Positions 32,302 through 42,532 of a stretch of 64,000 nucleotides of DNA are shown here, piece by piece. Position numbers and translations under genes: made by a program. Below the pieces are notes generated by a model, which was not told where the DNA came from, made no database searches, and was given only the letters and a program-made list of their open reading frames with translations. The DNA is from Arcobacter porcinus. GTDB lineage: Bacteria; Campylobacterota; Campylobacteria; Campylobacterales; Arcobacteraceae. Within the stretch, counting starts at the first letter, position 1. The number at the start of each line of letters is the position of its first letter. Location: the NCBI RefSeq assembly GCF_004299785.2, contig NZ_CP036246.2:806001-870000 (forward strand), given 5' to 3'.

Positions 32302-35140
32302 AATAGACTCTTTCTCTTTATTTGGTGTTAAAATTTCACAATTCTATATTAAACTAGATAAAAAGTTGATTTTAAGAGTTGATAATATCGAATATAAGTA
32401 TATTGAAAGTGAAGTTGAAGATTCAGTAGAAGCATCAAAAAATGACTTAACAATACTTCCAAAAGTTTTAAGACTTTTTGAAGAAATAGATATAAAAAAT
32501 ATCTCTATAAATGATAATAATTTTAAAATATATATAAAAGATGGAAAAATTGAATTAGAAAATAAATTTCTATCAGTAGATGCAAGAATAAGTGGAAACT
32601 ATAATCAAATATTTTTAGATATAGAAAATCTATATCTAAAAGATTATAAAGTAAGAGCTTCTGGACGAGCGAAATTAGACTATTTTGATTCAGAACTTAA
32701 TTATGTTGGAAAAGTATATTATGAAAATTTAGAATTAACATCAAATATTAGTTTTAAAAATGATTTAATGAAGTTTTTTATAAATAGTGAAACTTTTGAA
32801 AATTTATATTTTTTAAAAAATAGTTTAGAACTTCCTGAAGTAGCTGAAAGCTGGATGTATGATAATGTAAAAGGGGAGATGAAATTAGAAGGATTTTATG
32901 GAGAGTTCAATCTTCAAAATTATACATTAGATATTAATTCACTAGAAGGTAATGCAACTATTAAAAATGCAGAAATTGAGTTTCAAAAAGGAATTGATAA
33001 AATTCATTCAAAAGATTTGAAAATAAAATTTAAGAATAATTCTTTAAAAATAGATTTAGAAGATGCTTTTTTTAAAAATAAAGAGTTGAACAATAGTTTT
33101 GTAAAAATAAATAATATTGCAGATAGTGAAAATGGAGAAGTTTTAATAAATATTGAGACAAAAAGTGCTTTAGATAAAGATATAATTAAAATTTTATCTT
33201 CATATGGAGTTGATATTCCACTTGAACAAACTAAAGGAAAAACAGAAGCTAAAGTTTTATTGACAATTCCATATAGTAGTGAAAAGATGATGAAAACAAA
33301 AGGAGAGTTCATAATAGAACCTTCAACAATAGCTATTGGAAACTTTGTTTTTAATTCTAAAAAAGCAGAGCTATTTTTAAATGATAGTGAATTAAATATA
33401 AAAAAAGCAAATTTTATTTTTCAAGATATGATTGAAGCAAATGGAGATATAAAATTTGATTTATCAACTTTAAAAGCTAATGGTAACTTAGATATAAGAA
33501 AAGTATTTTTAGCTAGTGGAAATGATTCAATAATAGAGTTAAAAAACCAAAAAAGTAAGATAAATATGGATTTTAAAAATAATACTTCTATCTCTTTAGA
33601 TGATTTAGATATAGATATAAGTTATGATACAAAATTAAATATTTATATAAAAGATCTAAAAAAAATTTACCCACATTCAAAACTTTTACAAACTAACTCT
33701 ATAAAAGATGGAGAGATTTATTTAATTATTTATGATGAAAATAAAATTAATTTATATGCAACTGTTAGTGGGCTTGAGCTTCCTATAAAAAAAGATGGAA
33801 ATTTTATAAGCTCTTTTGACATATATGGAGATATTACAAATAATATTGTAAGTTTAAGCACTTTAGATGGTAGCTTAAAATTAAAAGTAGATGATAAAAC
33901 AAATATATCTTTGGATAAATATGAGGTTATTATTGTAAATAGTGAAGAAGAAAAAGAGTCAGAACTGCCTAAAAATCTTAGAGTTGAGCTTACAAATTCG
34001 ATCATAGATCTTTTTGGAACAAAAATTAGATTAAAAGATGCAGATGTAAGTTTTGATGAAAAATCAGATATATATTTTAATGCAAATGCAAGAATCCCTA
34101 AAAAAGTTCCTGTTATATTAAAAAAAGAGAATAAAGAGATTAAATATTTAGATTTAACAGGAAACTATAAAAATAAAAAAGTAAAACTAGAGACTAAAGA
34201 TGGTGATTTAAAAGTTAGAATTGATGGAAACAACTATACTTTATTTACAAAAGATTATGAGATCTATTATAATCTTCCAAAAGATGAGAATAAAACAAAA
34301 AAAGCAACAAGTAATGAAGATATCAAATTAAATTTAAGTGGAGAAAATACAACTGTTGTATTAAATAATGAACATAAATTAAAAGCTTCAAAATATAATG
34401 CAAATATCACTGAAAATAGGAAGTTTATCTATATTGAATCTGATAAAACAAAATTTACATATAGTGAAGATAATAAAAACTATTTTGATATTTATTTATC
34501 AAAAGCAAGTAGTAAATTTGTAAATAATTTATCAAATAAAGAGGCACTTGAAGGTGGTTATTTAGATTTTTATGCAAATGGGACAATGAAAAATTTAAAA
34601 GGACAACTATTTATAAAAGATACGAAAGTAAAAGAGTTGTCAACAATAAATAATATACTATTTTTTATACAAACTTCTCCTGGACTTATTAATCCACTTT
34701 TTGCTATTCCAGCGGTTTTGAACTTAGATGATATTGGTCACTATGAGATTGAAAAAGGAAGTATTAAACTTTTATATAGTGACAATATGAATATTTTATA
34801 TCTAAATGAAATAAATTTAATTGGAAATGGAATGGATCTTGAAGGAAATGCTTATATAAATCTTAATAATAATGATATTAATGCTGATTTAAATCTAATT
34901 TTTATGAAAACATATTCAAATGTTGTAAATGTTTTACCAGTAGTTAATTATATATTATTAGGAGATGATAGAAGAGTTGATAGTAGAATAAAAGTAAGTG
35001 GAGATTTAAAAGATCCGAAGATTGAATCTAATCTTTTGGGAGATAGTTTAAATGCTCCTGTAAATATATTAAAAAGAACAATAAACGCTCCTGTAGATAT
35101 ATTTAATAACTTTATAAAGAATAATGATAAGAAAGAGTAA
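32216..35140 (+). CDS. AsmA/YhdP-like large envelope protein
   Basis: A 974-residue protein with one N-terminal membrane helix (about 8-27). A very long beta-rich periplasmic region full of alternating hydrophobic strands follows. The C-terminal AsmA-like block runs from about SPGLINPLFAIPAVLNLDDIGHY to KVSGDLKDPKIESNLLGD. Proteins of this AsmA/YhdP/TamB superfamily form hydrophobic grooves bridging inner and outer membranes and carry phospholipids. The GTG start at 32216 is the one that keeps the whole membrane helix; TTG codons at 32270 and 32285 would truncate it. It overlaps mltG divergently and converges with the LolC/E-type gene. Confidence 0.8.
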   Translation: MLINIKRASFLFIVFPFLLIFILLFFGIKIDSFSLFGVKISQFYIKLDKKLILRVDNIEYKYIESEVEDSVEASKNDLTILPKVLRLFEEIDIKNISINDNNFKIYIKDGKIELENKFLSVDARISGNYNQIFLDIENLYLKDYKVRASGRAKLDYFDSELNYVGKVYYENLELTSNISFKNDLMKFFINSETFENLYFLKNSLELPEVAESWMYDNVKGEMKLEGFYGEFNLQNYTLDINSLEGNATIKNAEIEFQKGIDKIHSKDLKIKFKNNSLKIDLEDAFFKNKELNNSFVKINNIADSENGEVLINIETKSALDKDIIKILSSYGVDIPLEQTKGKTEAKVLLTIPYSSEKMMKTKGEFIIEPSTIAIGNFVFNSKKAELFLNDSELNIKKANFIFQDMIEANGDIKFDLSTLKANGNLDIRKVFLASGNDSIIELKNQKSKINMDFKNNTSISLDDLDIDISYDTKLNIYIKDLKKIYPHSKLLQTNSIKDGEIYLIIYDENKINLYATVSGLELPIKKDGNFISSFDIYGDITNNIVSLSTLDGSLKLKVDDKTNISLDKYEVIIVNSEEEKESELPKNLRVELTNSIIDLFGTKIRLKDADVSFDEKSDIYFNANARIPKKVPVILKKENKEIKYLDLTGNYKNKKVKLETKDGDLKVRIDGNNYTLFTKDYEIYYNLPKDENKTKKATSNEDIKLNLSGENTTVVLNNEHKLKASKYNANITENRKFIYIESDKTKFTYSEDNKNYFDIYLSKASSKFVNNLSNKEALEGGYLDFYANGTMKNLKGQLFIKDTKVKELSTINNILFFIQTSPGLINPLFAIPAVLNLDDIGHYEIEKGSIKLLYSDNMNILYLNEINLIGNGMDLEGNAYINLNNNDINADLNLIFMKTYSNVVNVLPVVNYILLGDDRRVDSRIKVSGDLKDPKIESNLLGDSLNAPVNILKRTINAPVDIFNNFIKNNDKKE

Positions 35141-35143
35141 AAA

Positions 35144-35176
35144 ATTAAGAAAGAGTAAAACTACTCATTTCTTAAT
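35144..35176. terminator. Shared terminator of the AsmA-like and LolC/E-type genes
   Basis: ATTAAGAAA-GAGTA (35144-35157) pairs with TACTC-TTTCTTAAT (35162-35176, one bulged A) around a four-base loop. The right arm encodes the last residues and stop of the LolC/E-type protein. Confidence 0.7.
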
Positions 35177-36369
35177 ACATCAATTACATCAATATTTGTA
35201 GCTTTTTTTGCTGGATAATATGAAGATAGAAATACTATTATAATAGCTCCAATAATAATTGAAATAAAATCACTCATAGCTAAATCTAAAGGCAATTTTG
35301 CACTTCCATAAACATCTGCTGGAAGAGAAACTATATCAAAAGTATCAAGCAAGAAATAACCAATAAATCCTAAAATAATACCTAAAATAATTCCACCAAA
35401 ACCAATAGTAATTCCAACTCTTAAGAAAATAGATTTAATCTCTTTAGAACTAGCTCCCATTGATAAAAGTAGGGCAATCTCTTTTCTTCTACTCATAACA
35501 GTCATTAAAAGTGAAGATATAATATTTAGTGATGCTACAAGAATAATTAACATTAAAACTATAAAAAGAGCTGTTTTTTCCATCTTCATAGCAGCAAAGA
35601 AATTACCATTTTGTTGCCACCAACCAACAACTCCAGCATCACTAAAATGCCCTAAAAACTCTCTTATTTTTTCAATATCTTTAAAAGCATCATTTGAATG
35701 AATATGAATACCATCATAAATATTCTTATCTTTGTTTAATAAAGTTTGTAAAGCCTCAATTGATGTGTACATATAAGCTTTGTCATAAGCACTTAAGCCT
35801 GAACTAAAAGAGCTAATATAATCAAATCTTTTCATTTTTGGCATCATTGAAAAACCAGCTGCATTTAACTCTGTAAAATACATAGTAACTTTGCTATCTT
35901 CAAATAGATATAACTTATCTTTTATTCCAATACCTGTGATTAAATCATATTTATTTGGTTTTAAATTTTTTAAGGCATCTTTATAAATTGGATTAATCTC
36001 TTTTTCTAAATTTGCATCAACTCCAAAAACAACTCCACCACTAATATTATCACTGCTTTGTATAATAGCTTGAGTTGAGATAAATGGTGAAAATTTTAAA
36101 TCTTTAAACTCTTTTTGTAAAGATATTAATAGATTTGTATCAACAGCATTTGAAGTTTTTCCATAAATAGTAAGTGGATAATTCATTGTAAAAAGTTTTT
36201 TTTCAAACTCTTTTGATGTTCCATTCATAATTGCCATTGATAAAATAAGTACCATAACACCAATAGCAACACCAACAAATGCCAAAATAGCACTTATTGA
36301 TATAAATGGATTTTTCTTATCAAATTTAAGATATTTTTTTACAATAAAGTTTATAAGTTTTTTATTCAA
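35161..36369 (-). CDS. LolC/LolE-type lipoprotein-releasing ABC permease
   Basis: A 402-residue FtsX/MacB-fold permease. Its first helix lies in ISAILAFVGVAIGVMVLILSMAIMNG. A large periplasmic domain (about 50-265) follows, then three C-terminal helices with SRRKEIALLLSMGASSKEIKSIF, the coupling segment to the ATPase. It is the inner-membrane part of the Lol system that frees lipoproteins for handover to LolA. The start is TTG one base after the secA stop, with AGGA eight bases before it, so it is coupled to secA. No LolD ATPase gene is in the window. lolA lies just beyond secA on the other strand. Confidence 0.87.
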   Translation of the reverse strand: MNKKLINFIVKKYLKFDKKNPFISISAILAFVGVAIGVMVLILSMAIMNGTSKEFEKKLFTMNYPLTIYGKTSNAVDTNLLISLQKEFKDLKFSPFISTQAIIQSSDNISGGVVFGVDANLEKEINPIYKDALKNLKPNKYDLITGIGIKDKLYLFEDSKVTMYFTELNAAGFSMMPKMKRFDYISSFSSGLSAYDKAYMYTSIEALQTLLNKDKNIYDGIHIHSNDAFKDIEKIREFLGHFSDAGVVGWWQQNGNFFAAMKMEKTALFIVLMLIILVASLNIISSLLMTVMSRRKEIALLLSMGASSKEIKSIFLRVGITIGFGGIILGIILGFIGYFLLDTFDIVSLPADVYGSAKLPLDLAMSDFISIIIGAIIIVFLSSYYPAKKATNIDVIDVLRNE

Positions 36370-36370
36370 A

Positions 36371-38989
36371 TTAGTTTCCTACTACTAATCCTCTTTTAGG
36401 ACCACTTTTACCACAACATTGTTTATATTTTAGACCACTTCCACAAGGACAAGGTTCATTTCTAGCAATCTTTTTATCACTTGTTCTAACTGCTTCTTGT
36501 GCTATATTTGTAGTTTGATTACTATTTGCTTTTTCCATTGAAGCTTTCATTCTTTCAATAGCTTCTTTCTCTTTTTGTGCATCTTCTTTACTTTGTAATT
36601 GAATAGTAAATAAAACTTTTATAATCTCAATTTTTATACTAGAAACTAAATCAACAAACATATTATAAGACTCTTTTTTATATTCAACAAGTGGGTCTTT
36701 TTGGTTATAACCTCTTAATCCAATTCCTGTTTTTAAAGTATCCATTGCATATAAATGCTCTCTATAAGCTTTGTCTAAAATTTGTAAATATAAGATTCTT
36801 TCAATTTCACTTCTTTGTTTTTCATCTGCAATACTCATTTTTTCACTATATATTTTATTTAAAATATCAAGTAAATTTGTTTTTAAAGATAAATAATCTT
36901 CACTCTCTATATTTTCTTTTGTTAAAATAATATGAAGATCCTCTTTTAAGTTTGCAAGTAAGAAATCATAATCAAAATCTTCAGAAGCTAAATTATCAAA
37001 AATATTTGCTTCTTGAAGAATATAGTTTACATAATCTTCTCTATTTTCAGTGATTTTACTTGTAATATCATAATCTTCTCTTAAAAGCTCATTTCTAAAT
37101 TTGTATATTACTTTTCTTTGTTCATTTGCAACATCATCATACTCTAAAAGATGTTTTCTACTTTCAAAGTGCATTGATTCAACTTTTTTCTGTGCATTTT
37201 CTACAGCTCTTGTAACCATTCTTGATTCAATAAATTCACCCTCTTTAATACCAAGTCTTTCCATAATTGAACGAATCTTATCACTTCCAAAAATTCTTAA
37301 AAGATTATCTTCTAAAGATAGATAAAATTGAGACTCTCCAACATCTCCTTGTCTTCCACTTCTTCCTCTTAATTGATTGTCAATTCTTCTACTTTCGTGT
37401 CTTTCTGTTCCAATAATTGCTAAACCACCAAGAGCTAAAATATCCTCTGTAAGTTTAATATCAACTCCACGTCCTGCCATATTTGTGGCAATTGTCACAG
37501 CACCTTTTTGTCCAGCATCAGCAATGATTTTTCCCTCTTTTTCGTGTTGTTTTGCATTTAAAACTGTATGAGGAATCTTTTTACTAGCTAAGATTGTATG
37601 TAGTTTCTCACTTTTTTCAATACTTGCAGTTCCTACAAGAACAGGCTGACCTTTTTCGTGATAATATTTTATCTTTTCACAAACAGCTTCAAATTTTTCT
37701 CTTTCAGTTTTATAGATTAAATCACTTCTATCTATCCTTTTAATTGGAACATTTGTAGGAATAGAAACAACATCAAGATTATAAATTTGAGCAAATTCAG
37801 TTGCTTCTGTTTGAGCAGTTCCTGTCATTCCTGAAAGTTTTTTATACATTCTAAAGTAGTTCTGATAAGTTGTATCAGCTAAAGTTTGGCTCTCATCTTG
37901 AATAGCAACTTTCTCTTTTGCTTCAAGAGCTTGATGAAGACCTTCGCTAAATCTTCTACCTTCACTTAATCTTCCTGTAAATTCATCAACAATTATAATT
38001 TGATCATCTTTTACAACATAATCAACATCTTTTACAAAAATATAGTTTGCTTTTAATGCTTGATCAAGTGAGTGAGAAAGCATTGCATTTTCTATTGAAT
38101 ATAAATTTCCAACTCCAAAAAGTTCTTCTGCTTTTATATGCCCAGCTTCTGTTAAACTAACAGCTCTATTTTTCTCATCAACTATAAAATCACCAGTTGT
38201 AATTGCTTTTTCAGCTGGATTTCTAGCTTCTGTTAAAGTACCTTTTTCAAGTTTTAAAGCAATTTCATTTGCTTTTACATAGTTTTGATTTTTATTGTTT
38301 GTTGGACCACTAATTATAAGAGGAGTTCTTGCTTCATCAATCAAAATAGAGTCAACTTCATCAACTATTACAAAGTTATGTCCTCTTTGAACTTTTTCAC
38401 TTAAATCATAAACCATATTATCTCTTAGAAAATCAAATCCAAAAGAGCTATTTGTACCATAAGTAATATCGTAAGAGTATTGTAATCTTCTCTCATCATC
38501 ATCTTTTATACCATCAACTATAGCACCAACTTTGAATCCTAAAAATTCAAATAGTGGTTTTAACTCATTAGCATCTCTTTGTGCTAGATAATCATTTACA
38601 GTTACAACATGAACTCCAAGACCTGAAAGTGCATTTAAACAAACTGCAATTGCTCCAACAAGAGTTTTCCCTTCTCCTGTTTTCATCTCTGCAATATCAC
38701 CATGATTTAAAACCATAGCACCAATTAACTGTACATCATAAGGTCTCATATTTAAGCTTCTATAACTAGCTTCTCTAATAATGGCAAAAGCATTTTCTAA
38801 AACATCATCCAAAGATTTTTCATCGTTTTGAACAAGAGATTTTAACTTTTCCCACTCTTTTTTTAACTCATCATCACTTAGCTTTTTGAAAGACTCTTCT
38901 AAGTTAGAGATATTTAGAGCTCTTTTTTTATAGTTTTTTACAACTCTATCATTTCTTGTACCAAAAACTTTTGAAAAAACATTTAGCAT
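36371..38989 (-). CDS. secA: Preprotein translocase ATPase SecA
   Basis: An 872-residue motor of the Sec export pathway at the inner membrane. DEAD-like domain 1 has Walker A MKTGEGKT (about residues 100-107) and [15 protein letters not shown]. The preprotein cross-linking region follows, then domain 2 with [12 protein letters not shown] and [23 protein letters not shown]. The helical scaffold comes next, and the C-terminal zinc-binding tail has [13 protein letters not shown]. All expected parts are intact. It is divergent from lolA, with about 58 bp between the starts, and followed immediately by the LolC/E-type gene. Confidence 0.98.
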   Translation of the reverse strand: MLNVFSKVFGTRNDRVVKNYKKRALNISNLEESFKKLSDDELKKEWEKLKSLVQNDEKSLDDVLENAFAIIREASYRSLNMRPYDVQLIGAMVLNHGDIAEMKTGEGKTLVGAIAVCLNALSGLGVHVVTVNDYLAQRDANELKPLFEFLGFKVGAIVDGIKDDDERRLQYSYDITYGTNSSFGFDFLRDNMVYDLSEKVQRGHNFVIVDEVDSILIDEARTPLIISGPTNNKNQNYVKANEIALKLEKGTLTEARNPAEKAITTGDFIVDEKNRAVSLTEAGHIKAEELFGVGNLYSIENAMLSHSLDQALKANYIFVKDVDYVVKDDQIIIVDEFTGRLSEGRRFSEGLHQALEAKEKVAIQDESQTLADTTYQNYFRMYKKLSGMTGTAQTEATEFAQIYNLDVVSIPTNVPIKRIDRSDLIYKTEREKFEAVCEKIKYYHEKGQPVLVGTASIEKSEKLHTILASKKIPHTVLNAKQHEKEGKIIADAGQKGAVTIATNMAGRGVDIKLTEDILALGGLAIIGTERHESRRIDNQLRGRSGRQGDVGESQFYLSLEDNLLRIFGSDKIRSIMERLGIKEGEFIESRMVTRAVENAQKKVESMHFESRKHLLEYDDVANEQRKVIYKFRNELLREDYDITSKITENREDYVNYILQEANIFDNLASEDFDYDFLLANLKEDLHIILTKENIESEDYLSLKTNLLDILNKIYSEKMSIADEKQRSEIERILYLQILDKAYREHLYAMDTLKTGIGLRGYNQKDPLVEYKKESYNMFVDLVSSIKIEIIKVLFTIQLQSKEDAQKEKEAIERMKASMEKANSNQTTNIAQEAVRTSDKKIARNEPCPCGSGLKYKQCCGKSGPKRGLVVGN

Positions 38990-39009
38990 TTAATTTAGTT
39001 CCTTTTTGT

Positions 39010-39015
39010 TATAAT
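39010..39015 (+). promoter_or_regulatory. -10 element of lolA
   Basis: TATAAT, 33 bp before the lolA ATG, following a T-rich stretch. No -35 is evident. Confidence 0.5.
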
Positions 39016-39047
39016 AAAGCTAGATTATATAGAAAAAAAGGTTAAAA

Positions 39048-39578
39048 ATGTTTTATAGAACTTTAATAATTATGCTATTTATCATAAACTTTTCACAAGC
39101 TTCAGTAAATGAGTTAAAAAACTTAAAAACTTTACAAGCTGAATTTATACAAACAATAGATTCTTCAAATGGAACAAAGATTGAATACAGAGGTTATTTA
39201 TATATAAAAAATAGTGGTAAAATCCTATGGAGCTATAAAGAACCAATATTGAAAAATGTCTTTGTGGATGGAAAAATGGTCATAATAGATGAACCAGAAC
39301 TTGAACAAGCTATATATACACATTTAGAAAATCAAATTGATATTTTAAAACTATTAAATGATGCAAAACATATAAAAGATAATTTATATAAAACAACTAT
39401 TGAAGATGTAGATTATGAGATTATTTTAAATAATAAGAAAATAGAAAAAATATCATATGAAGATGAATTGGAAAATAAAATTGAAATAAGATTAGAAAAT
39501 ACAATTTATGATGAAAATATAAATGATAATATATTTGTTTTTATTCTTCCAAATAACTATGATTTAATAAGAAAATAG
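39048..39578 (+). CDS. lolA: Outer-membrane lipoprotein carrier LolA
   Basis: A 176-residue periplasmic chaperone precursor with a signal peptide of about 18 residues (LIIMLFIINFSQA-SVN). The mature protein shows the LolA opening LKNLKTLQAEFIQTI and the GYLYIKNSGKILWSYKEP strand pair that lines the lipid-binding barrel. It carries lipoproteins from the inner-membrane Lol complex to the outer membrane. It is divergent from the secA/LolC-E operon and directly followed by the RNase P RNA gene. Confidence 0.88.
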   Translation: MFYRTLIIMLFIINFSQASVNELKNLKTLQAEFIQTIDSSNGTKIEYRGYLYIKNSGKILWSYKEPILKNVFVDGKMVIIDEPELEQAIYTHLENQIDILKLLNDAKHIKDNLYKTTIEDVDYEIILNNKKIEKISYEDELENKIEIRLENTIYDENINDNIFVFILPNNYDLIRK

Positions 39579-39579
39579 C

Positions 39580-39585
39580 TATAAT
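39580..39585 (+). promoter_or_regulatory. -10 element of rnpB
   Basis: TATAAT ends six bases before the rnpB 5' end, overlapping the tail of lolA (stop at 39578) and allowing independent transcription. Confidence 0.6.
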
Positions 39586-39590
39586 AAAAT

Positions 39591-39911
39591 CTTAGGTAGA
39601 TAGATAATAGCTTGATTTTCAAGAGGAAAGTCCGTGCTACAGTGAAGCAAAGTTCCATCTAACGGATGGCTAGAGTAATCTAAGGGATAGTGCAACAGAG
39701 AGAAGACAGCCAATTTATTGGTGATGGTGAAAGGGTAGGGTAAGAGCCTACCAGTTTTTAGAGCAATCTATTAAGCTATGTAAACCCAACTTGTAGCAAG
39801 AAGACCTGGTATTAAGCTTCACAACTATTGGTCTTCGCATGAATATTAAAGTGATTTAATATCTAGATAAATTATTATTAAATACAGAACACGGCTTATA
39901 ATCTACCTAAG
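39591..39911 (+). ncRNA. rnpB: RNase P RNA (class A)
   Basis: About 321 bases. The P1 helix is formed by CTTAGGTAGAT (39591-39601) and ATCTACCTAAG (39901-39911). The conserved core is clear: GAGGAAAGTCCGTGC near 39622, AGGGATAGTGCAACAGAGA near 39680, GGTGAAAGGGTAGGGTAAGAG, and the universal ACAGAACACGGCTTAT before the 3' strand of P1. It is the catalytic RNA that removes tRNA 5' leaders. It has its own -10 immediately upstream. Confidence 0.95.
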
Positions 39912-39964
39912 TTATATTATTAAAAAACCACTTCTTATATTATATGTTGTGAGATTTTTTAGTA

Positions 39965-39992
39965 AATAAGCAGATTTAAAATCTACTTATTA
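39965..39992. terminator. Terminator between rnpB and the oor operon
   Basis: AATAAG-C-AGATTT and AAATCT-A-CTTATT form a near-perfect stem overlapping the stop of the oor gamma gene. The T-rich tract on the plus side (ATTTTCTTTT) suits rnpB termination; the minus side is less T-rich. Confidence 0.55.
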
Positions 39993-40555
39993 TTTTCTTT
40001 TGCTTCTTTAGCATACTTATAACCTAAATCATAAGCTTTATTATTTATATCATGAAGTTTTGCAGGAACTTTTGAAAGCATTGCTTCTCTTAAAACCTCT
40101 TTTGGAATAGTTTCACCTGTAAAATAGTTTGCAATTGCAAGAGCTAAAATTGATTGAGTAATAACATTTCCAACTTCTTCTTTAGCAATTGTAATAATAG
40201 GAATTTCAACTATATTCCATTTTTTCTTATCTTCATCACTTGCTCTTACAAGATTTGGTTCTACAACTATTGTTGCTCCAATCTTTACACCTTTTTTAAA
40301 TAAATCAAAAGATATTTGAGCAACAGAAAGCATAAAATCTATCTCTCCATCATTTGCATAAGGATAGATAATCTCTTCATTTTGTAAAGTAATATCAACA
40401 ACTGTTGGACCACCTCTTACTTGAGATGTATAAGTAGCTGTTTTAAGACCAAAACCACCATTATTTATTTTTGCTATTGCAAAAATTTCACCAGCTAGAA
40501 GTACACCTTGTCCACCAACTCCTGTAAATCTCATTAAAGTTCTGTTTGATGACAT
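39983..40555 (-). CDS. oorC: 2-oxoglutarate:acceptor oxidoreductase gamma subunit
   Basis: A 190-residue subunit of the four-part OOR enzyme. It shows the family opening GVGGQGVLLAGEIFA and SQVRGGPTVVDITL. It completes the complex that decarboxylates 2-oxoglutarate to succinyl-CoA while reducing ferredoxin or flavodoxin, replacing the usual dehydrogenase complex. It is last in the order delta-alpha-beta-gamma, nine bases after the beta gene. Confidence 0.93.
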   Translation of the reverse strand: MSSNRTLMRFTGVGGQGVLLAGEIFAIAKINNGGFGLKTATYTSQVRGGPTVVDITLQNEEIIYPYANDGEIDFMLSVAQISFDLFKKGVKIGATIVVEPNLVRASDEDKKKWNIVEIPIITIAKEEVGNVITQSILALAIANYFTGETIPKEVLREAMLSKVPAKLHDINNKAYDLGYKYAKEAKENNK

Positions 40556-40564
40556 AATTACTCC

Positions 40565-41398
40565 TTATAACTGAACCATAGTTTTATTTTTGTGAGCCTC
40601 TTTTACTTTATCATAAGCTTCACAATACTCAATCATATTTTCATCTTGTTTTAAAATACCAGTTGCAAATTTTCCAACTTTATCATCTTCTTCAAGCATT
40701 TCAAATTTTGTTTTTGCAATTGAAATTGAGTCAATCCACTCTAAGTTTGCAGTTGCACTTGCCATTTTGTTTTTTCTACCTAAGTTTACATGGCAGTTTG
40801 AGAATACTTCAACGTATGAAAAACCTTTATGCTCAAGAGCTTTAACTAAAGTTCTTTCAAGTTTTTTTGGTTCAATCATTGTTTCTCTTGCCACAAAACT
40901 TGCACCTGCTGCTTCAACAAGCTTACAAGAATCAAAACTTGGATCTATATTTCCTCTTTCCATTGTTGCAGTCCACATTCCTTTTGGAGTCGTTGGACTT
41001 GTTTGAGAATTTGTAAGACCATAAATAAAGTTGTTTATTAAAATATATGTTAAATCAATATTTCTTCTAGCAGCGTGAATTGTATGGTTTCCACCAATAG
41101 CAAGACCATCTCCATCTCCACCAACAACAATCACTTTTTTCTCTGGATTTGCCATTTTTATTCCAGTTGCATATGCTAAAGTTCTTCCATGAGTTGTATG
41201 AACTGTATTACAGTTTATATATGAAGAGAATCTTCCAGAACAACCTATACCAGAAACAACACAAACATCATCCATATTCCAACCTAGCTTATCAATTGCT
41301 CTTACCAAAGCTTTTAATATAACACCATCACCACAACCCCAACACCAAAGTGTTGGCATTTTATCTGTTCTTAAATATTCGTCATAGTTAAAAGCCAT
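40565..41398 (-). CDS. oorB: 2-oxoglutarate:acceptor oxidoreductase beta subunit
   Basis: A 277-residue thiamine-pyrophosphate and iron-sulfur subunit. The cluster cysteines lie in LWCWGCGDG and GIGCSGR. The TPP/magnesium motif is GGDGDGLAIGGNHTIHAARRN followed by NNFIYGLTNSQTSPTT. It starts one base downstream of the alpha stop, so the two are coupled. Confidence 0.95.
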   Translation of the reverse strand: MAFNYDEYLRTDKMPTLWCWGCGDGVILKALVRAIDKLGWNMDDVCVVSGIGCSGRFSSYINCNTVHTTHGRTLAYATGIKMANPEKKVIVVGGDGDGLAIGGNHTIHAARRNIDLTYILINNFIYGLTNSQTSPTTPKGMWTATMERGNIDPSFDSCKLVEAAGASFVARETMIEPKKLERTLVKALEHKGFSYVEVFSNCHVNLGRKNKMASATANLEWIDSISIAKTKFEMLEEDDKVGKFATGILKQDENMIEYCEAYDKVKEAHKNKTMVQL

Positions 41399-41399
41399 A

Positions 41400-42530
41400 T
41401 TACATTCCTTTTACTTTTTCTATAATTTCAAGTGGAGAGATTGGTCTTCCATTTGCTTTTAAAAGAGTTGTAAACTCTTTTTTCCCACTTACTCTTTCTA
41501 TTTCACCTAAATATTGACCCATATTTAATTCTGCAACTAAAATTTTGTCAAATTTATTTACAAGTTCATTTAATCTTTTTTCAGGACTTGGCCAAAGAGT
41601 TTTTGGTCTAAACATACCAATTTTTACACCTTCATTTCTTAATCTTCTAATAGCTTCTTTAGCTCCTAAAGATACTGAACCATAAGCAATAATCATAATT
41701 TCTGCATCATCTAGCATAAACTCTTCATTTGATTCTAGTTCATCTGTATGAGCTTCTACTTTTTTGAACAGTCTTTTCATTAAGTTTTCACAAACAACAG
41801 CATCTTCTGTTGGATGACCAGTAGGACCATGGTGAAGTCCTGTGAAGTGATATCTATATCCTTCAAACATTGGATTTAAAATAGCTGCTTCATCATCTTT
41901 TACACCATAAGGAAGATAATCTTTTTTTTCTCCATCAAATCTTTTTCTATCAATTTTATTTTTAATTACTTCATCTAAATCAGGAATTGAAACTTTTCCA
42001 GCCATATGCCCAATTGTTTCATCTAATAAAACAAAAACAGGTTGCATAAATCTATCTGCTAGATTGAAAGCCCTTACAACTTCAGTGTAACACTCTTCTA
42101 AATTTCCAGGCATAAGTGTAATTGATTTTACATCTCCATGAGTTGGATTTTTTGCTTGTAAAATATCTCCTTGAGAAACTCTTGTAGGAAGACCAGTTGA
42201 TGGTCCACCTCTCATAACATTTACAACAACTAAAGGTACTTCAGCAATATATCCAAGTCCAAGATTTTCAGCTTTTAATGAGATTCCAGGTCCAGAAGTT
42301 GCTGTCATTGCTCTTTTACCACTCATAGCAGCACCTAAAGCAGAGCAAATTCCTGCAATTTCATCTTCCATTTGCATACAAGCACCACCAATAGCTGGTA
42401 GCTTAGATGATAATACATGCATTATTTCACTAGATGGAGTAATAGGGTAACCTCCAAAAAATTGACAATTTGAATCAATCGCCGCTAATGCAGCTAATTC
42501 ATTTCCAGTTGATATTAGTTCTCTTGACAT
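41400..42530 (-). CDS. oorA: 2-oxoglutarate:acceptor oxidoreductase alpha subunit
   Basis: A 376-residue subunit with the pyruvate-ferredoxin-oxidoreductase N-terminal fold. Motifs: NELAALAAIDSNCQFFGGYPITPSSEI, TATSGPGISLKAENLG and VVNVMRGGPSTGLPT, which binds the substrate carboxylate. The C-terminal half has the IIAYGSVSLGAKEAI domain. It lies two bases downstream of the ferredoxin-like delta gene. Confidence 0.95.
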   Translation of the reverse strand: MSRELISTGNELAALAAIDSNCQFFGGYPITPSSEIMHVLSSKLPAIGGACMQMEDEIAGICSALGAAMSGKRAMTATSGPGISLKAENLGLGYIAEVPLVVVNVMRGGPSTGLPTRVSQGDILQAKNPTHGDVKSITLMPGNLEECYTEVVRAFNLADRFMQPVFVLLDETIGHMAGKVSIPDLDEVIKNKIDRKRFDGEKKDYLPYGVKDDEAAILNPMFEGYRYHFTGLHHGPTGHPTEDAVVCENLMKRLFKKVEAHTDELESNEEFMLDDAEIMIIAYGSVSLGAKEAIRRLRNEGVKIGMFRPKTLWPSPEKRLNELVNKFDKILVAELNMGQYLGEIERVSGKKEFTTLLKANGRPISPLEIIEKVKGM

Positions 42531-42532
42531 AT

